The position numbers and the translations under genes were made by a program. Of a DNA stretch of 44,960 nt, positions 1 through 9,425 are shown piece after piece. The notes beneath the pieces were generated by a model. That model had not been told where the DNA came from. It saw only the letters and a program-made list of their open reading frames with translations, and did not search any database. Each line of letters begins with the position of its first letter. The stretch's first letter is position 1. The stretch comes from Sulfurimonas sp. (GTDB lineage Bacteria > Campylobacterota > Campylobacteria > Campylobacterales > Sulfurimonadaceae), in the NCBI GenBank assembly GCA_027019335.1, contig JALUWV010000067.1, forward strand, positions 1 to 44,960, in the 5' to 3' direction.

Positions 1-605
1 GGTTTGATACATGACTTACAAAAACCACCTGCTTTTGTGTAGTCTGTAATCTCTTCAACAGTTTTGAGGTCATTGAGTTTAATCACTTCTTGAAGTGTTC
101 CAAGGCTCACACGCGCACATTCACAAACGATGATTTCTTCTTCAAAACTTTCTGCTTCAACACCCATGTAAAGGCCAGCAGCTTTTTTGATAACATCATA
201 AGCCATAACAGAACAGTGCATTTTTTGTGGTGGAACAGCAGGTGTTTCAGGGTCATCACGGAGTGCTAACTCAACATCAATGTTTGTTATCTTCACCGCT
301 TCTTTCACCGTTTTACCGATACAAAGTTCCGTCATAACATCACTTGATGCAATAGCAGTTCCACATCCAAAAGATTTGAATTTTGAGTTTATAATGATGT
401 CTGTTTTAGGGTCGATTTCCCAGTACAAACGCACGGCATCTCCACAAGATTCTGCACCAAAATCAGCAACAATCAGTTTGTTACCACGTTTTTCAACTTC
501 CCCTTGAAAAAGTTCCCCTTGGTGTTGGGGGTTGTTCATAAGAGTTGTTACTTTATTTGAGTAGGCATCCCAAAGAGACTCGCCTAACATATCAGCTTTA
601 GCCAT
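1..605 (-). CDS. nifU: NifU-type Fe-S cluster scaffold, 3' end outside window
   Basis: Scaffold on which [Fe-S] clusters are built from NifS-derived sulfur before transfer to apoproteins in the cytoplasm. The ATG lies at 605-603 behind a good AAGGAG site; the 201 visible codons run off the left edge. Residues 1 to about 140 form an IscU-like domain with Cys in the contexts SCGDAV, FGCGTA and MHCSVM. A BFD-like [2Fe-2S] region follows with CECARV and CKSC. The family usually ends in a C-terminal NifU domain of about 80 residues, which would lie outside the window. The gene starts 30 bases downstream of nifS on the same strand, so the two are almost certainly one operon. In Helicobacter and Campylobacter this NifS/NifU pair is the general Fe-S assembly system and has no dedicated link to nitrogenase. 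Confidence 0.93.
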   Translation of the reverse strand, partial: MAKADMLGESLWDAYSNKVTTLMNNPQHQGELFQGEVEKRGNKLIVADFGAESCGDAVRLYWEIDPKTDIIINSKFKSFGCGTAIASSDVMTELCIGKTVKEAVKITNIDVELALRDDPETPAVPPQKMHCSVMAYDVIKKAAGLYMGVEAESFEEEIIVCECARVSLGTLQEVIKLNDLKTVEEITDYTKAGGFCKSCIK

Positions 606-635
606 ATTATGCTCCTTAATTTTATTTTTTAGTTG

Positions 636-1931
<1,296 letters not shown>

Positions 1932-2012
1932 ATGCTTAATTAAAACTGATAATATTTTTACTTTAAGAAAGGAAACAGTATAAACGAGTGATAATGGTAT
2001 GTAAGGATTTGC

Positions 2013-3572
2013 ATGATACAGACAAAAAAACAAAAGATTATATTTCATAGTATATTATTTAGTACTATTTTATATCTAGGTATTCTTGCTATTGAGGCTT
2101 TTAAAAATAGTAAAAAAGAGTACTATTTGAATGTACAAAGTCAGCTTCTAGCTGTAAAGTATAAAACAAGCTATAAGTACTTTAAAATAATGGCAGATGA
2201 TATTGCACTTATGTACGGCACCAATAAAAATGTAATCAAGCTTTTGTCTTTAGTTCAAAATGCAGATAAAACAGAACAAGCAGAGCTTCGTCGCACTTTG
2301 TATAAGAAATTGATTAAAAATTATAAGCGCTTAAATCATATGGGTATCACGCAAGTGCATTTTCACCTCCCAAACAATAAAAGCTTTTTACGTATGTACA
2401 AGCCAGAAGTCTTTGGAGATAATGTAACAGATATTAAAGATGCTGTTGTTTTGACAAATCAAACAAAAACAATGCACAGTGGGTTTGAAACGTGTTTGTT
2501 TATGGCAGGTCTGCGTTTTGTTTATCCCCTGTTTAATGCAAAAAAAGAGTATCTGGGATGTGTAGAGATTGCATATTCAACACAAGAACTTTTAAAAAGT
2601 ATACAAGATGATTTTGTACATGATTCACATATCCTTATCTCAAAAGATATTGCTGCGGGGACAATCGTACAAAAAGAGTTAGATTATGATTATAAGCAGA
2701 GTTGGGAAGATGCAGATTATTTGATAGAAACATCTACCCATAAAAAGATAGGAAAGAAAGATTTATATGCTAAGTTAGATACTCCAAAAGTACATGATGC
2801 CATTAAAAAAGGCATAGCATCGAAAAAGCCCTTTTCTTTGGCTACAGAGTACAACTACCATAACATCATCATGACATACCTTCCCTTACAAAGCACAACA
2901 AAAACTAGAAATATAGCTTACATCGTTGTTTATACAGAATCTGATTATTTAAGTAACTTGCAACTCCAGTATAACTATATTTTGATTTTATTTATAAGTG
3001 TGCTGGCTCTTTTGTATCTTTTTGGTTTTTATGTGATATTTTCTCAGGCAAAACTCAAAGAGTTAGCCCTCTATGATAGTCTGACAAAACTACCCAATCG
3101 TGCGCTTTTTAAGATAGAATTGAACAATGAAATCAACAGAGCTATGCGTTATGAGCATAACATTGCACTGCTATTTTTAGATTTAGATGGATTTAAAGCG
3201 GTGAATGATACTTATGGACACCATACTGGGGATGAGTTACTTATCTTTGTCGCAAAAACAATTACCTCTCGCTTACGAAAAAACGATATGGTATCGAGAC
3301 TGGGTGGGGATGAATTTACCATTATACTCAATGACATTGGCACGCCACAACAGGCAGTAGAACTCGCAGAGCATATTATCAAAGATATCAATAAAGAGAT
3401 AATTTTGAATCATGAAGTGATACAAGTTGGTGCAAGTATAGGTGTCAGTATGTACCCAAAACACTCTAAAGATATTGATGACTTAATCAAGTACGCAGAT
3501 AAAATGATGTATATTTCCAAAGAGAATGGAAAAAATCAAGTGACACTTTACAAGGAAGAATACAATGTGTAA
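2013..3572 (+). CDS. Membrane-bound sensor diguanylate cyclase
   Basis: Predicted to make cyclic di-GMP from two GTP at the inner face of the cytoplasmic membrane. One N-terminal membrane segment (about residues 9-30) and a second (about 324-346) bracket a periplasmic region of about 290 residues that resembles a double-Cache sensor. The catalytic domain has GGDEF at 431-435 preceded by the product-inhibition I-site RKND at 422-425, so it should be an active, feedback-controlled cyclase. The ATG follows TAAGGA. Its last 8 bases overlap the next gene. The ligand cannot be told from sequence. It heads a co-directional run that reaches a chemoreceptor and peroxidase genes. Confidence 0.9.
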   Translation: MIQTKKQKIIFHSILFSTILYLGILAIEAFKNSKKEYYLNVQSQLLAVKYKTSYKYFKIMADDIALMYGTNKNVIKLLSLVQNADKTEQAELRRTLYKKLIKNYKRLNHMGITQVHFHLPNNKSFLRMYKPEVFGDNVTDIKDAVVLTNQTKTMHSGFETCLFMAGLRFVYPLFNAKKEYLGCVEIAYSTQELLKSIQDDFVHDSHILISKDIAAGTIVQKELDYDYKQSWEDADYLIETSTHKKIGKKDLYAKLDTPKVHDAIKKGIASKKPFSLATEYNYHNIIMTYLPLQSTTKTRNIAYIVVYTESDYLSNLQLQYNYILILFISVLALLYLFGFYVIFSQAKLKELALYDSLTKLPNRALFKIELNNEINRAMRYEHNIALLFLDLDGFKAVNDTYGHHTGDELLIFVAKTITSRLRKNDMVSRLGGDEFTIILNDIGTPQQAVELAEHIIKDINKEIILNHEVIQVGASIGVSMYPKHSKDIDDLIKYADKMMYISKENGKNQVTLYKEEYNV

Positions 3573-4068
3573 TTTTAACAAACAAAACGAAGATACAAAA
3601 ATCTTAGTAAGCCTTTTTATGCAAAAAGCTGCAGAAAATATCGGGGGTGCAAACCATTTGTTATCTCTCATCGAAGCGATGAAGGCAAAAAAACCTGCTG
3701 CTTTAATGCTCAAAGAGTGCCAAGTAGCCTCGAACAATAGCATTACAAAATGGAATAAAAAAGTTTTCAAAGATAAAGTAGAGGTACTTGAAGAAATTTT
3801 AACACTGCATAGAAGTTCTGAAAATCCTGATTTTAACATCTTAAATCATGAAAATGCCAAAAAAAGAAAAGCAATTTTAAATATGGTTAAAACACTTACT
3901 CCCCTAGAGTTTGTAGCTACTCCACAAAATCCCAATGATGGTAGTGGTTTTAGTTTCAAAGTTTTTGACTCATCAACGGAGGAAAGTGTAACCCTCAATC
4001 CTATCTTCATCGCAATGTTCTTTTGTGGTGTAGAGTTTACAAAAAAAGCCCTCAAGTATAATATTTAA
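3565..4068 (+). CDS. Conserved-looking unknown protein, 167 residues
   Basis: I do not recognise this family. The protein is 167 residues, mostly helical in character, lysine-rich, with no signal peptide, membrane segment or obvious metal motif. A hydrophobic stretch near the C-terminus (about residues 148-157, with FIAMFFCGVEF) is too short to be a convincing membrane span. The ATG at 3565 lies inside the 3' end of the cyclase gene, 8 bases before its end, behind AAGGAAG, so the two genes are probably translationally coupled. That coupling is the only hint of function: it may be a cytoplasmic partner or effector of the cyclase. The coding assignment rests on length, coupling and the ribosome site. 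Confidence 0.7.
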   Translation: MCNFNKQNEDTKILVSLFMQKAAENIGGANHLLSLIEAMKAKKPAALMLKECQVASNNSITKWNKKVFKDKVEVLEEILTLHRSSENPDFNILNHENAKKRKAILNMVKTLTPLEFVATPQNPNDGSGFSFKVFDSSTEESVTLNPIFIAMFFCGVEFTKKALKYNI

Positions 4069-4124
4069 TAATCAATAAAGTTTATCTTGTGTAGTATTAG
4101 GAAATGAGAAGTTAAAGGAAGTTT

Positions 4125-5981
4125 ATGACAATTCAAAAGAAACTGTATGCAATCATGGGACTTTCCGTACTTTCCATTTTTCTCAATATTTACATTGTAA
4201 ATTATATGTTACAAAAGAGTAAGCAACTCAATGCAACGAAGTCTTCGATTTACCAGATAAATGCAGATATGAGAACTTTAAGTATTCAGAGTAGTGGTTT
4301 TTTAGAGTATAAACAAGAGCTTTACAATCAAAGTTTCCAACACAAATCACAAGAACTTCTTCATCAAATGGCAACATTTAAGAAATCATTGCAAAAAATT
4401 GATATAGAAACAGATACCATTGATTTGATTAGCACAAATATAGTCGCGTATCAGAAGATATTTACTGAAGTGGTTGCTGTACAAAAATCTATAGGCTACA
4501 CACAAAAAGATGGTTTAAACAAAAAGCTTGTGAGTTCTGTGAGAAAAGCGGAACTTTTTGCAAAAAGAGTGCAAAATCAAGATGTTTACAGTATGGTTTT
4601 GACACTGAGAAAGCTCGAAAAGAGTTTTTTGCTAACCCATAAGAAAAAGTACATCAAAAGATTTACAAGAACATACAATGCCTTGATTTACTACATTCAA
4701 GGAAATCTCAAAGACAATGAAATAATTATTGCAAATTTGAGTGAATATCATAAATATTTTTTGAGCTTAACAGAAGCTATACAGACAAAAGGACTTGATT
4801 CTCAAAAAGGTCTTTTAGGAAAAATGTCTCAAATTAGTGCGAAAAATGATGCACTCTTACAAGAGATGTTACATAAATATCTTCCTGTTTTAGAAACAAA
4901 AATAGCAACATTGCAAAAGCTTTCGTTCTTTATACAAATTGGATTTGGAATCTTAATCGTGATGATGCTACTTTTAGCGAATAAATCTATAGTAACCCCA
5001 ATCAAACAGCTTATACGGGCAGGAAAAGAACTCACAGAAGGGGATGGGGATTTAACACAACGCCTTACATCTGAATCTAATGATGAAATCTCAGAAGCAA
5101 ATCAGTACATCAATAATTTTATTGCAAAAGTACAGACAGTACTCTCTGGAGTTATAGAAACTTCTGCAAACAATTCAGAAATTTCTAAAACATTAGAGAT
5201 TGCAGCCCAAGAAGTAGGGGATAGGTCTGATAAACAAAATAGAGATTTAAGTAGTGTCGTAGAGGAAAGTAATATCATGCGTAATGATTTACGAGAAGCG
5301 ATTATAGAAGCAGAACATGGTAAAGAAAACCTTGAAAAATCGAGTCAAAACCTTGAAGAGACAAAAGAAGATGTACTCGGAATGGTTTCAAGAGTTCAAG
5401 CAAGTTCTGAACTTCAAGTAGAACTTGCAAACTCGCTTTCACAGTTGTCCTCAGATGCAGCAGAAGTAAAAAATGTTTTAACTGTTATCGCTGATATTGC
5501 AGACCAAACAAATCTTTTAGCATTAAATGCAGCTATCGAAGCAGCACGAGCTGGCGAGCATGGACGAGGATTTGCTGTAGTTGCGGATGAAGTGCGTAAA
5601 CTTGCAGAACGTACACAAAAATCTTTATCAGAGATAAATGCAACGATAAATGTTATCGTACAAGCTATCATAGACAGTTCCAGTGAAATGAATAAAAGTT
5701 CATCGCAGATAGAAGAACTTGCAAGTATTTCGACAAGTGTAGGTGAAAAGATTAATGCGACAGTTGCAATCATGAATGAATCAACAAAAATGAGTGAAAA
5801 TATTCTTGATGGCTATAGAGAAAATGCGAACAAAACAGATAGTATCATCAGTAAAATCAATGATATTAGTCAGATATCGAATGAAAATAAAGAGAGTGTT
5901 GATAATGTAGCACAAGCAAGTGCAAACCTTCATCAACTCACAAATGAACTTGAAGTGCGTCTTCAAGAGTTCAAAGTATAA
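4125..5981 (+). CDS. Methyl-accepting chemotaxis protein
   Basis: Transmembrane chemoreceptor that signals to CheA/CheW. Membrane segments lie at about residues 7-28 and 265-286. Between them is a helical periplasmic sensor of about 235 residues, long enough to be of the helical-bimodular kind. A HAMP domain follows from about 289 (IVTPIKQL) to 340. The hairpin tip with [20 protein letters not shown] lies near residues 457-476, and there is no CheR/CheB pentapeptide at the C-terminus. The start follows AAAGGAAG. Only 25 bases separate it from the downstream peroxidase gene with no terminator visible, so co-transcription with the redox genes is possible. The ligand is unknown. Confidence 0.93.
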   Translation: MTIQKKLYAIMGLSVLSIFLNIYIVNYMLQKSKQLNATKSSIYQINADMRTLSIQSSGFLEYKQELYNQSFQHKSQELLHQMATFKKSLQKIDIETDTIDLISTNIVAYQKIFTEVVAVQKSIGYTQKDGLNKKLVSSVRKAELFAKRVQNQDVYSMVLTLRKLEKSFLLTHKKKYIKRFTRTYNALIYYIQGNLKDNEIIIANLSEYHKYFLSLTEAIQTKGLDSQKGLLGKMSQISAKNDALLQEMLHKYLPVLETKIATLQKLSFFIQIGFGILIVMMLLLANKSIVTPIKQLIRAGKELTEGDGDLTQRLTSESNDEISEANQYINNFIAKVQTVLSGVIETSANNSEISKTLEIAAQEVGDRSDKQNRDLSSVVEESNIMRNDLREAIIEAEHGKENLEKSSQNLEETKEDVLGMVSRVQASSELQVELANSLSQLSSDAAEVKNVLTVIADIADQTNLLALNAAIEAARAGEHGRGFAVVADEVRKLAERTQKSLSEINATINVIVQAIIDSSSEMNKSSSQIEELASISTSVGEKINATVAIMNESTKMSENILDGYRENANKTDSIISKINDISQISNENKESVDNVAQASANLHQLTNELEVRLQEFKV

Positions 5982-6006
5982 CCAAAATTAATATGAGGAG
6001 AAAAAG

Positions 6007-7017
6007 ATGATTATTAAATTAGGACTGAGTGCCTTGCTTATCTCAAGCACACTCTTTGCAACAAGTGATATGAGTAAGTGGATACGACCAAATGAGGTGC
6101 CACAACCAAAAGATAACAAACTAACAAAAGATAGAATAGAGTTAGGAAAACTCCTTTACTTCGATAAGAGACTCTCTGCAAGTGACAAAATCTCTTGTGC
6201 AACTTGTCATGCCCCTAAACGCGGTTGGACAGACTTAGTCCCTGTGTCAAAAGCAGTAGGAGCAGGGCGAGGTCCTAGAAACTCGCCAACAGTACTCAAC
6301 ACAGCATACTTGAGAAGACTTTTTTGGGATGGTCGCGCAAAGAGTTTAGAACAACAAGCACTCGGTCCAATAGAAGCTGATGTAGAGATGAATATGCCTT
6401 TAGAAGTGTTGATTCCTAAACTCCAAAAGATTCAAGGGTATGTGAAACTCTTCAATAAAGCGTATCCAAATGAGGGTGGTATCAACAATAAAACTTTAGC
6501 AAAAGCTATTGCTTCGTTTGAGCGAACGGTACTCTCAACAACAGCCCCTTTTGATAAATATGCGATGGGCGATACAAAAGCCATTAGTAAAAAAGCAGCA
6601 AAAGGGTATAAAGTATTTATAGGTAAGGCACACTGTGCAGATTGTCATGATAAATTTAACTTTACAGATGGAAGTTTCCATAATATCGGTTTAAAAGATG
6701 GAGACCTGCAAGGCAAAGACCTCGGTCGTTATAATCTCAAACGCAGAGCTGCTTGGTATGGTGTCTTTAAAACACCAACTTTAAGAGATGTTACAAAATC
6801 TGGACCTTATTTTCATGATGGAAGTGTAAAAACTCTCACAGAAGCTGCAACGATTTGTGCTAGTGGTGGACGCTATAAAAATGGTGTGAAAAACAAATCA
6901 ACATATATAGAAGATAGACACCTCACCCAAACAGAGATTAGCCAAATAGTAGCCTTTATGAAAACATTAACAGGCCCAGATATGAAACTAAAGATTCCAA
7001 CGAAGTTTCCACAATAA
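6007..7017 (+). CDS. Periplasmic diheme cytochrome c peroxidase (CCP/MauG family)
   Basis: Predicted to reduce hydrogen peroxide to water in the periplasm with electrons from small cytochromes or cupredoxins. It has a Sec signal peptide (cleavage near residue 19) and two heme c sites, CATCH at 64-68 and CADCH at 210-214. GPYFHDGSV at 266-274 is the family motif before the distal-ligand loop. At the position where classical enzymes carry the distal Met (as in EAVxxM) the sequence reads EAATICASGG, placing C284 there; MauG has Tyr at this site. The 336 residues match the family. The start follows GAGGAG. It is followed by a cupredoxin and a diheme cytochrome, its likely electron donors. It could also be a MauG-like modifying enzyme. 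Confidence 0.93.
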   Translation: MIIKLGLSALLISSTLFATSDMSKWIRPNEVPQPKDNKLTKDRIELGKLLYFDKRLSASDKISCATCHAPKRGWTDLVPVSKAVGAGRGPRNSPTVLNTAYLRRLFWDGRAKSLEQQALGPIEADVEMNMPLEVLIPKLQKIQGYVKLFNKAYPNEGGINNKTLAKAIASFERTVLSTTAPFDKYAMGDTKAISKKAAKGYKVFIGKAHCADCHDKFNFTDGSFHNIGLKDGDLQGKDLGRYNLKRRAAWYGVFKTPTLRDVTKSGPYFHDGSVKTLTEAATICASGGRYKNGVKNKSTYIEDRHLTQTEISQIVAFMKTLTGPDMKLKIPTKFPQ

Positions 7018-7033
7018 AAAAGAAGGAAAGAAA

Positions 7034-7348
7034 ATGAAGAAAATTGTAACGACATTGTTAGTAGCAGGAGCATTAAGTGTAACACTTAGTGCAAAGAATT
7101 GGGTTGTAAATCAAAAAGGGAAGACATTTATTCCAAGTAAATTGACCGTGCATGTAGGCGATACGATTACCTTTGATAACTCTGACCCTTTTGCTCATAA
7201 TGCTTACACGGATGACGAAGCAAATGAATTTGATGTGGGAATGCAACCAACAGGAAAAGAGACACATATGAAGATAAAATCAAAAGAGTCTTTCAATGTT
7301 GAGTGTGCCATTCATCCAAATATGCTTTTAGAAGTAACAGTCGAGTAG
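7034..7348 (+). CDS. Small periplasmic cupredoxin (plastocyanin/amicyanin type)
   Basis: A type 1 blue-copper electron carrier of 104 residues with a signal peptide ending near residue 20 (LSVTLSA). The copper site is complete: H55 in PFAHNA, then C91, H94 and M97 in ECAIHPNM. The short C-x2-H-x2-M ligand loop is the plastocyanin/amicyanin-like arrangement. The start is preceded by GAAGGAAAG, 16 bases after the peroxidase stop. The next gene, a diheme cytochrome c, begins on the base after its stop codon. The arrangement suggests that it passes electrons to the peroxidase or exchanges them with the cytochrome; direction is inference. Confidence 0.9.
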   Translation: MKKIVTTLLVAGALSVTLSAKNWVVNQKGKTFIPSKLTVHVGDTITFDNSDPFAHNAYTDDEANEFDVGMQPTGKETHMKIKSKESFNVECAIHPNMLLEVTVE

Positions 7349-8047
7349 ATGATGAAAAAATCCCATGCAATCATCAGTGTGCTATTACTTGTGAGTGTGA
7401 ACACTTATGCCTCTGATGCTTTAGCAGAGGGAAAGCGACTCTATAATGAAACATGTATTAGTTGTCATGGTGCAACTGGCGCGACGGATACAGATATAAA
7501 ATTGATAGTGAAGCCAAGAAAGTTAAAAGAGAGTATCCTTTCTGCTGCGCAAATGGTAAAGATTATCTCAGAAGGTGGACATACTTATGGTGCGCACTCG
7601 GACATCATGCCTGCGTTTAAGTATGTGTACGATAAGGCACAGATAAAGAGTATCGCAGAGTATGTTTCTCAAACTTTTAACTCTCAAAGAAATGCCAGAG
7701 TCAAAAAACATTTATCAGAAGCCAATGTTCAAAAAATTGATGCGCAGAAGATGTATAAAATCGGTAAAAAGATTTTTAAACGCAACTGTAGCCTTTGTCA
7801 TGGACTCAAAGGAGACGGTAAAAGTATCTATGTTGAACAATCAAAGGCAAATAAAGAATTTTTGTATCCTTATGATTTGAGAAAGACAATCCTCAGTGAA
7901 GACCAAATATTTCTGATGGTGAAATTTGGTGCGCATTACTGGGGTGCAGATAAAGAAGATATGCCCTCATGGAAGAAAAAGTATAATGACACAAAACTGC
8001 GTAGTGTCGCTCACTTTGTAAAAACAAAAATAGTAGGCACAGACTAA
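7349..8047 (+). CDS. Periplasmic diheme cytochrome c
   Basis: Electron-transfer cytochrome made of two class-I-like domains. A signal peptide ends near residue 22. Heme sites are CISCH at 36-40 and CSLCH at 147-151; likely axial methionines lie in DIMPAF (M87) and in EDMPSW of the second domain. The 232 residues resemble cytochrome c4/c553-like diheme proteins. The first ATG abuts the stop of the cupredoxin gene and a second ATG follows immediately, so the true start may be 7352. Shine-Dalgarno complementarity is weak, consistent with translational coupling. It is the last gene before the leuC promoter and probably the terminal part of the peroxidase cassette. Confidence 0.9.
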   Translation: MMKKSHAIISVLLLVSVNTYASDALAEGKRLYNETCISCHGATGATDTDIKLIVKPRKLKESILSAAQMVKIISEGGHTYGAHSDIMPAFKYVYDKAQIKSIAEYVSQTFNSQRNARVKKHLSEANVQKIDAQKMYKIGKKIFKRNCSLCHGLKGDGKSIYVEQSKANKEFLYPYDLRKTILSEDQIFLMVKFGAHYWGADKEDMPSWKKKYNDTKLRSVAHFVKTKIVGTD

Positions 8048-8071
8048 GCTCTCTTTTTAAATCTCTTATGC

Positions 8072-8077
8072 TATAAT
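8072..8077 (+). promoter_or_regulatory. -10 element for leuC
   Basis: A TATAAT hexamer sits 34 bases before the leuC ATG, giving a short leader that contains the AAGAGG ribosome site. No clear -35 box is visible, only T-rich sequence upstream, as is usual for sigma-70 promoters in this phylum. Confidence 0.6.
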
Positions 8078-8111
8078 CGCACCAATAATTATATACTAAG
8101 AGGTTCTTTTT

Positions 8112-9371
8112 ATGGCACAAACTATAACAGAAAAAATATTTTCAGAACATGTCGGTCATGAAGTTTTTGCGGGTGAAATTATCCGTTCAAACATCGATAT
8201 GGTCATCGGAAATGATATTACAACTCCTATCTCAATCTCAGCATTTAACCTTAGCGGTGCGAAAAAACTAGCAAATCCTGATGGATTTTCTATTGTTTTA
8301 GACCACTTTATCCCTGCAAAAGACATCGCATCAGCAAATCAAGCAAAAATCTCTCGTGTCTTCGCAAAAGAGCATAATCTTAAAAACTTTTTTGATGAGA
8401 AAGATATGGGGATTGAACATGCACTTCTTCCCGAAAAAGGGCTTGTAGTTCCTGGTGATGTCATCATCGGTGCAGATTCTCATACGTGTACACATGGTGC
8501 TTTAGGAGCATTCTCAACGGGTATGGGTTCAACTGACCTCGCATTTGCTATGATAAGCGGAGGCAACTGGTTTAAAGTTCCTGAATCAATCAAAGTAAAT
8601 TTAAGTGGAAAACCAGGTAAATATACAACGGGAAAAGATATCATCTTAGAAGTTATTAGACTGATTGGTGTAGATGGAGCCTTATATAAAACTTTAGAGT
8701 TTACGGGAAGTACTATCGAGCATTTAACAATGGACGATAGATTTTCTATGTGTAACATGGCGATTGAAGCGGGAGCAAAAAGTGGAATTGTCGCTGTTGA
8801 TGATATAACTCGTGAATTTTTAGCGGACAAAGATTTAGCACGCGAGCCAAAAGAACATTATTCGGATGCTGATGCAAATTATAGTATTGTTTTAGATATA
8901 GATGTGGCAAACCTTGACCCTGTGATTGCTTATCCATTTTTACCATCCAATGGTCACTCTGTAAACCAAGCTGTCACAGATAAAATTAAAATAGACCAAG
9001 CTTTTATAGGAAGCTGTACTAATGGGCGTTTGAGTGACCTTAAAACTGCTGCAGAAATCTTAGAGGGAAAAAGAGTACATGAAGATGTCCGTCTTATCGT
9101 GACACCGGGAACACAAAAGATACTCAAAGAAGCGTATAAACTCGGCTACATGGACATTATCATCGATGCAGGTGGCGTTGTGAGTAACCCAACTTGTGGT
9201 GCTTGTCTAGGTGGATATATGGGGATTTTAGGAGATGGTGAAGTGGCCGTTTCAACAACAAACCGTAACTTTGTTGGTCGCATGGGTTCTCGCTCTTCTG
9301 AAGTCTACTTAGCAAATTCAGCAGTCGCTGCAATCTCCGCTTTAACAGGGTACATTACAGACCCAAGATAG
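8112..9371 (+). CDS. leuC: 3-isopropylmalate dehydratase large subunit
   Basis: Aconitase-family enzyme that isomerises 2- and 3-isopropylmalate in leucine synthesis. The 419 residues match the short archaeal/epsilon LeuC-homoaconitase type. The [4Fe-4S] ligands are C302 (GSCTNGR) and C362 and C365 (CGACLGG). GADSHTCTHGALG is the substrate and cofactor motif. The gene has its own -10 element. The small subunit leuD does not follow; the next gene is an OmpA-family porin, so leuD must lie elsewhere. A homoaconitase activity cannot be excluded from sequence alone, but leucine synthesis is the common role in this group. Confidence 0.93.
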   Translation: MAQTITEKIFSEHVGHEVFAGEIIRSNIDMVIGNDITTPISISAFNLSGAKKLANPDGFSIVLDHFIPAKDIASANQAKISRVFAKEHNLKNFFDEKDMGIEHALLPEKGLVVPGDVIIGADSHTCTHGALGAFSTGMGSTDLAFAMISGGNWFKVPESIKVNLSGKPGKYTTGKDIILEVIRLIGVDGALYKTLEFTGSTIEHLTMDDRFSMCNMAIEAGAKSGIVAVDDITREFLADKDLAREPKEHYSDADANYSIVLDIDVANLDPVIAYPFLPSNGHSVNQAVTDKIKIDQAFIGSCTNGRLSDLKTAAEILEGKRVHEDVRLIVTPGTQKILKEAYKLGYMDIIIDAGGVVSNPTCGACLGGYMGILGDGEVAVSTTNRNFVGRMGSRSSEVYLANSAVAAISALTGYITDPR

Positions 9372-9394
9372 CTTAATAATAGTTAAGCTATAAT
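9369..9394 (+). promoter_or_regulatory. Perfect hairpin over leuC stop and ompA -10
   Basis: TAGCTTAA-N6-TTAAGCTA spans 9369-9390, starting on the leuC stop codon. Its right arm runs into TATAAT at 9389-9394, the likely -10 of the porin gene, and a short T-rich run follows. It may be a weak terminator for leuC, an operator for the porin promoter, or both. Confidence 0.5.
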
Positions 9395-9425
9395 TTTAAT
9401 AATTTAAACTAATAAAGGAAATAAA

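Noticed and set aside
280..507. 75-codon plus-strand frame opposite nifU
   Set aside because: It is antisense to a well-conserved gene, has no ribosome site and no family resemblance; the other frames opposite nifS, the chemoreceptor, leuC and the receptor gene were dropped for the same reason.
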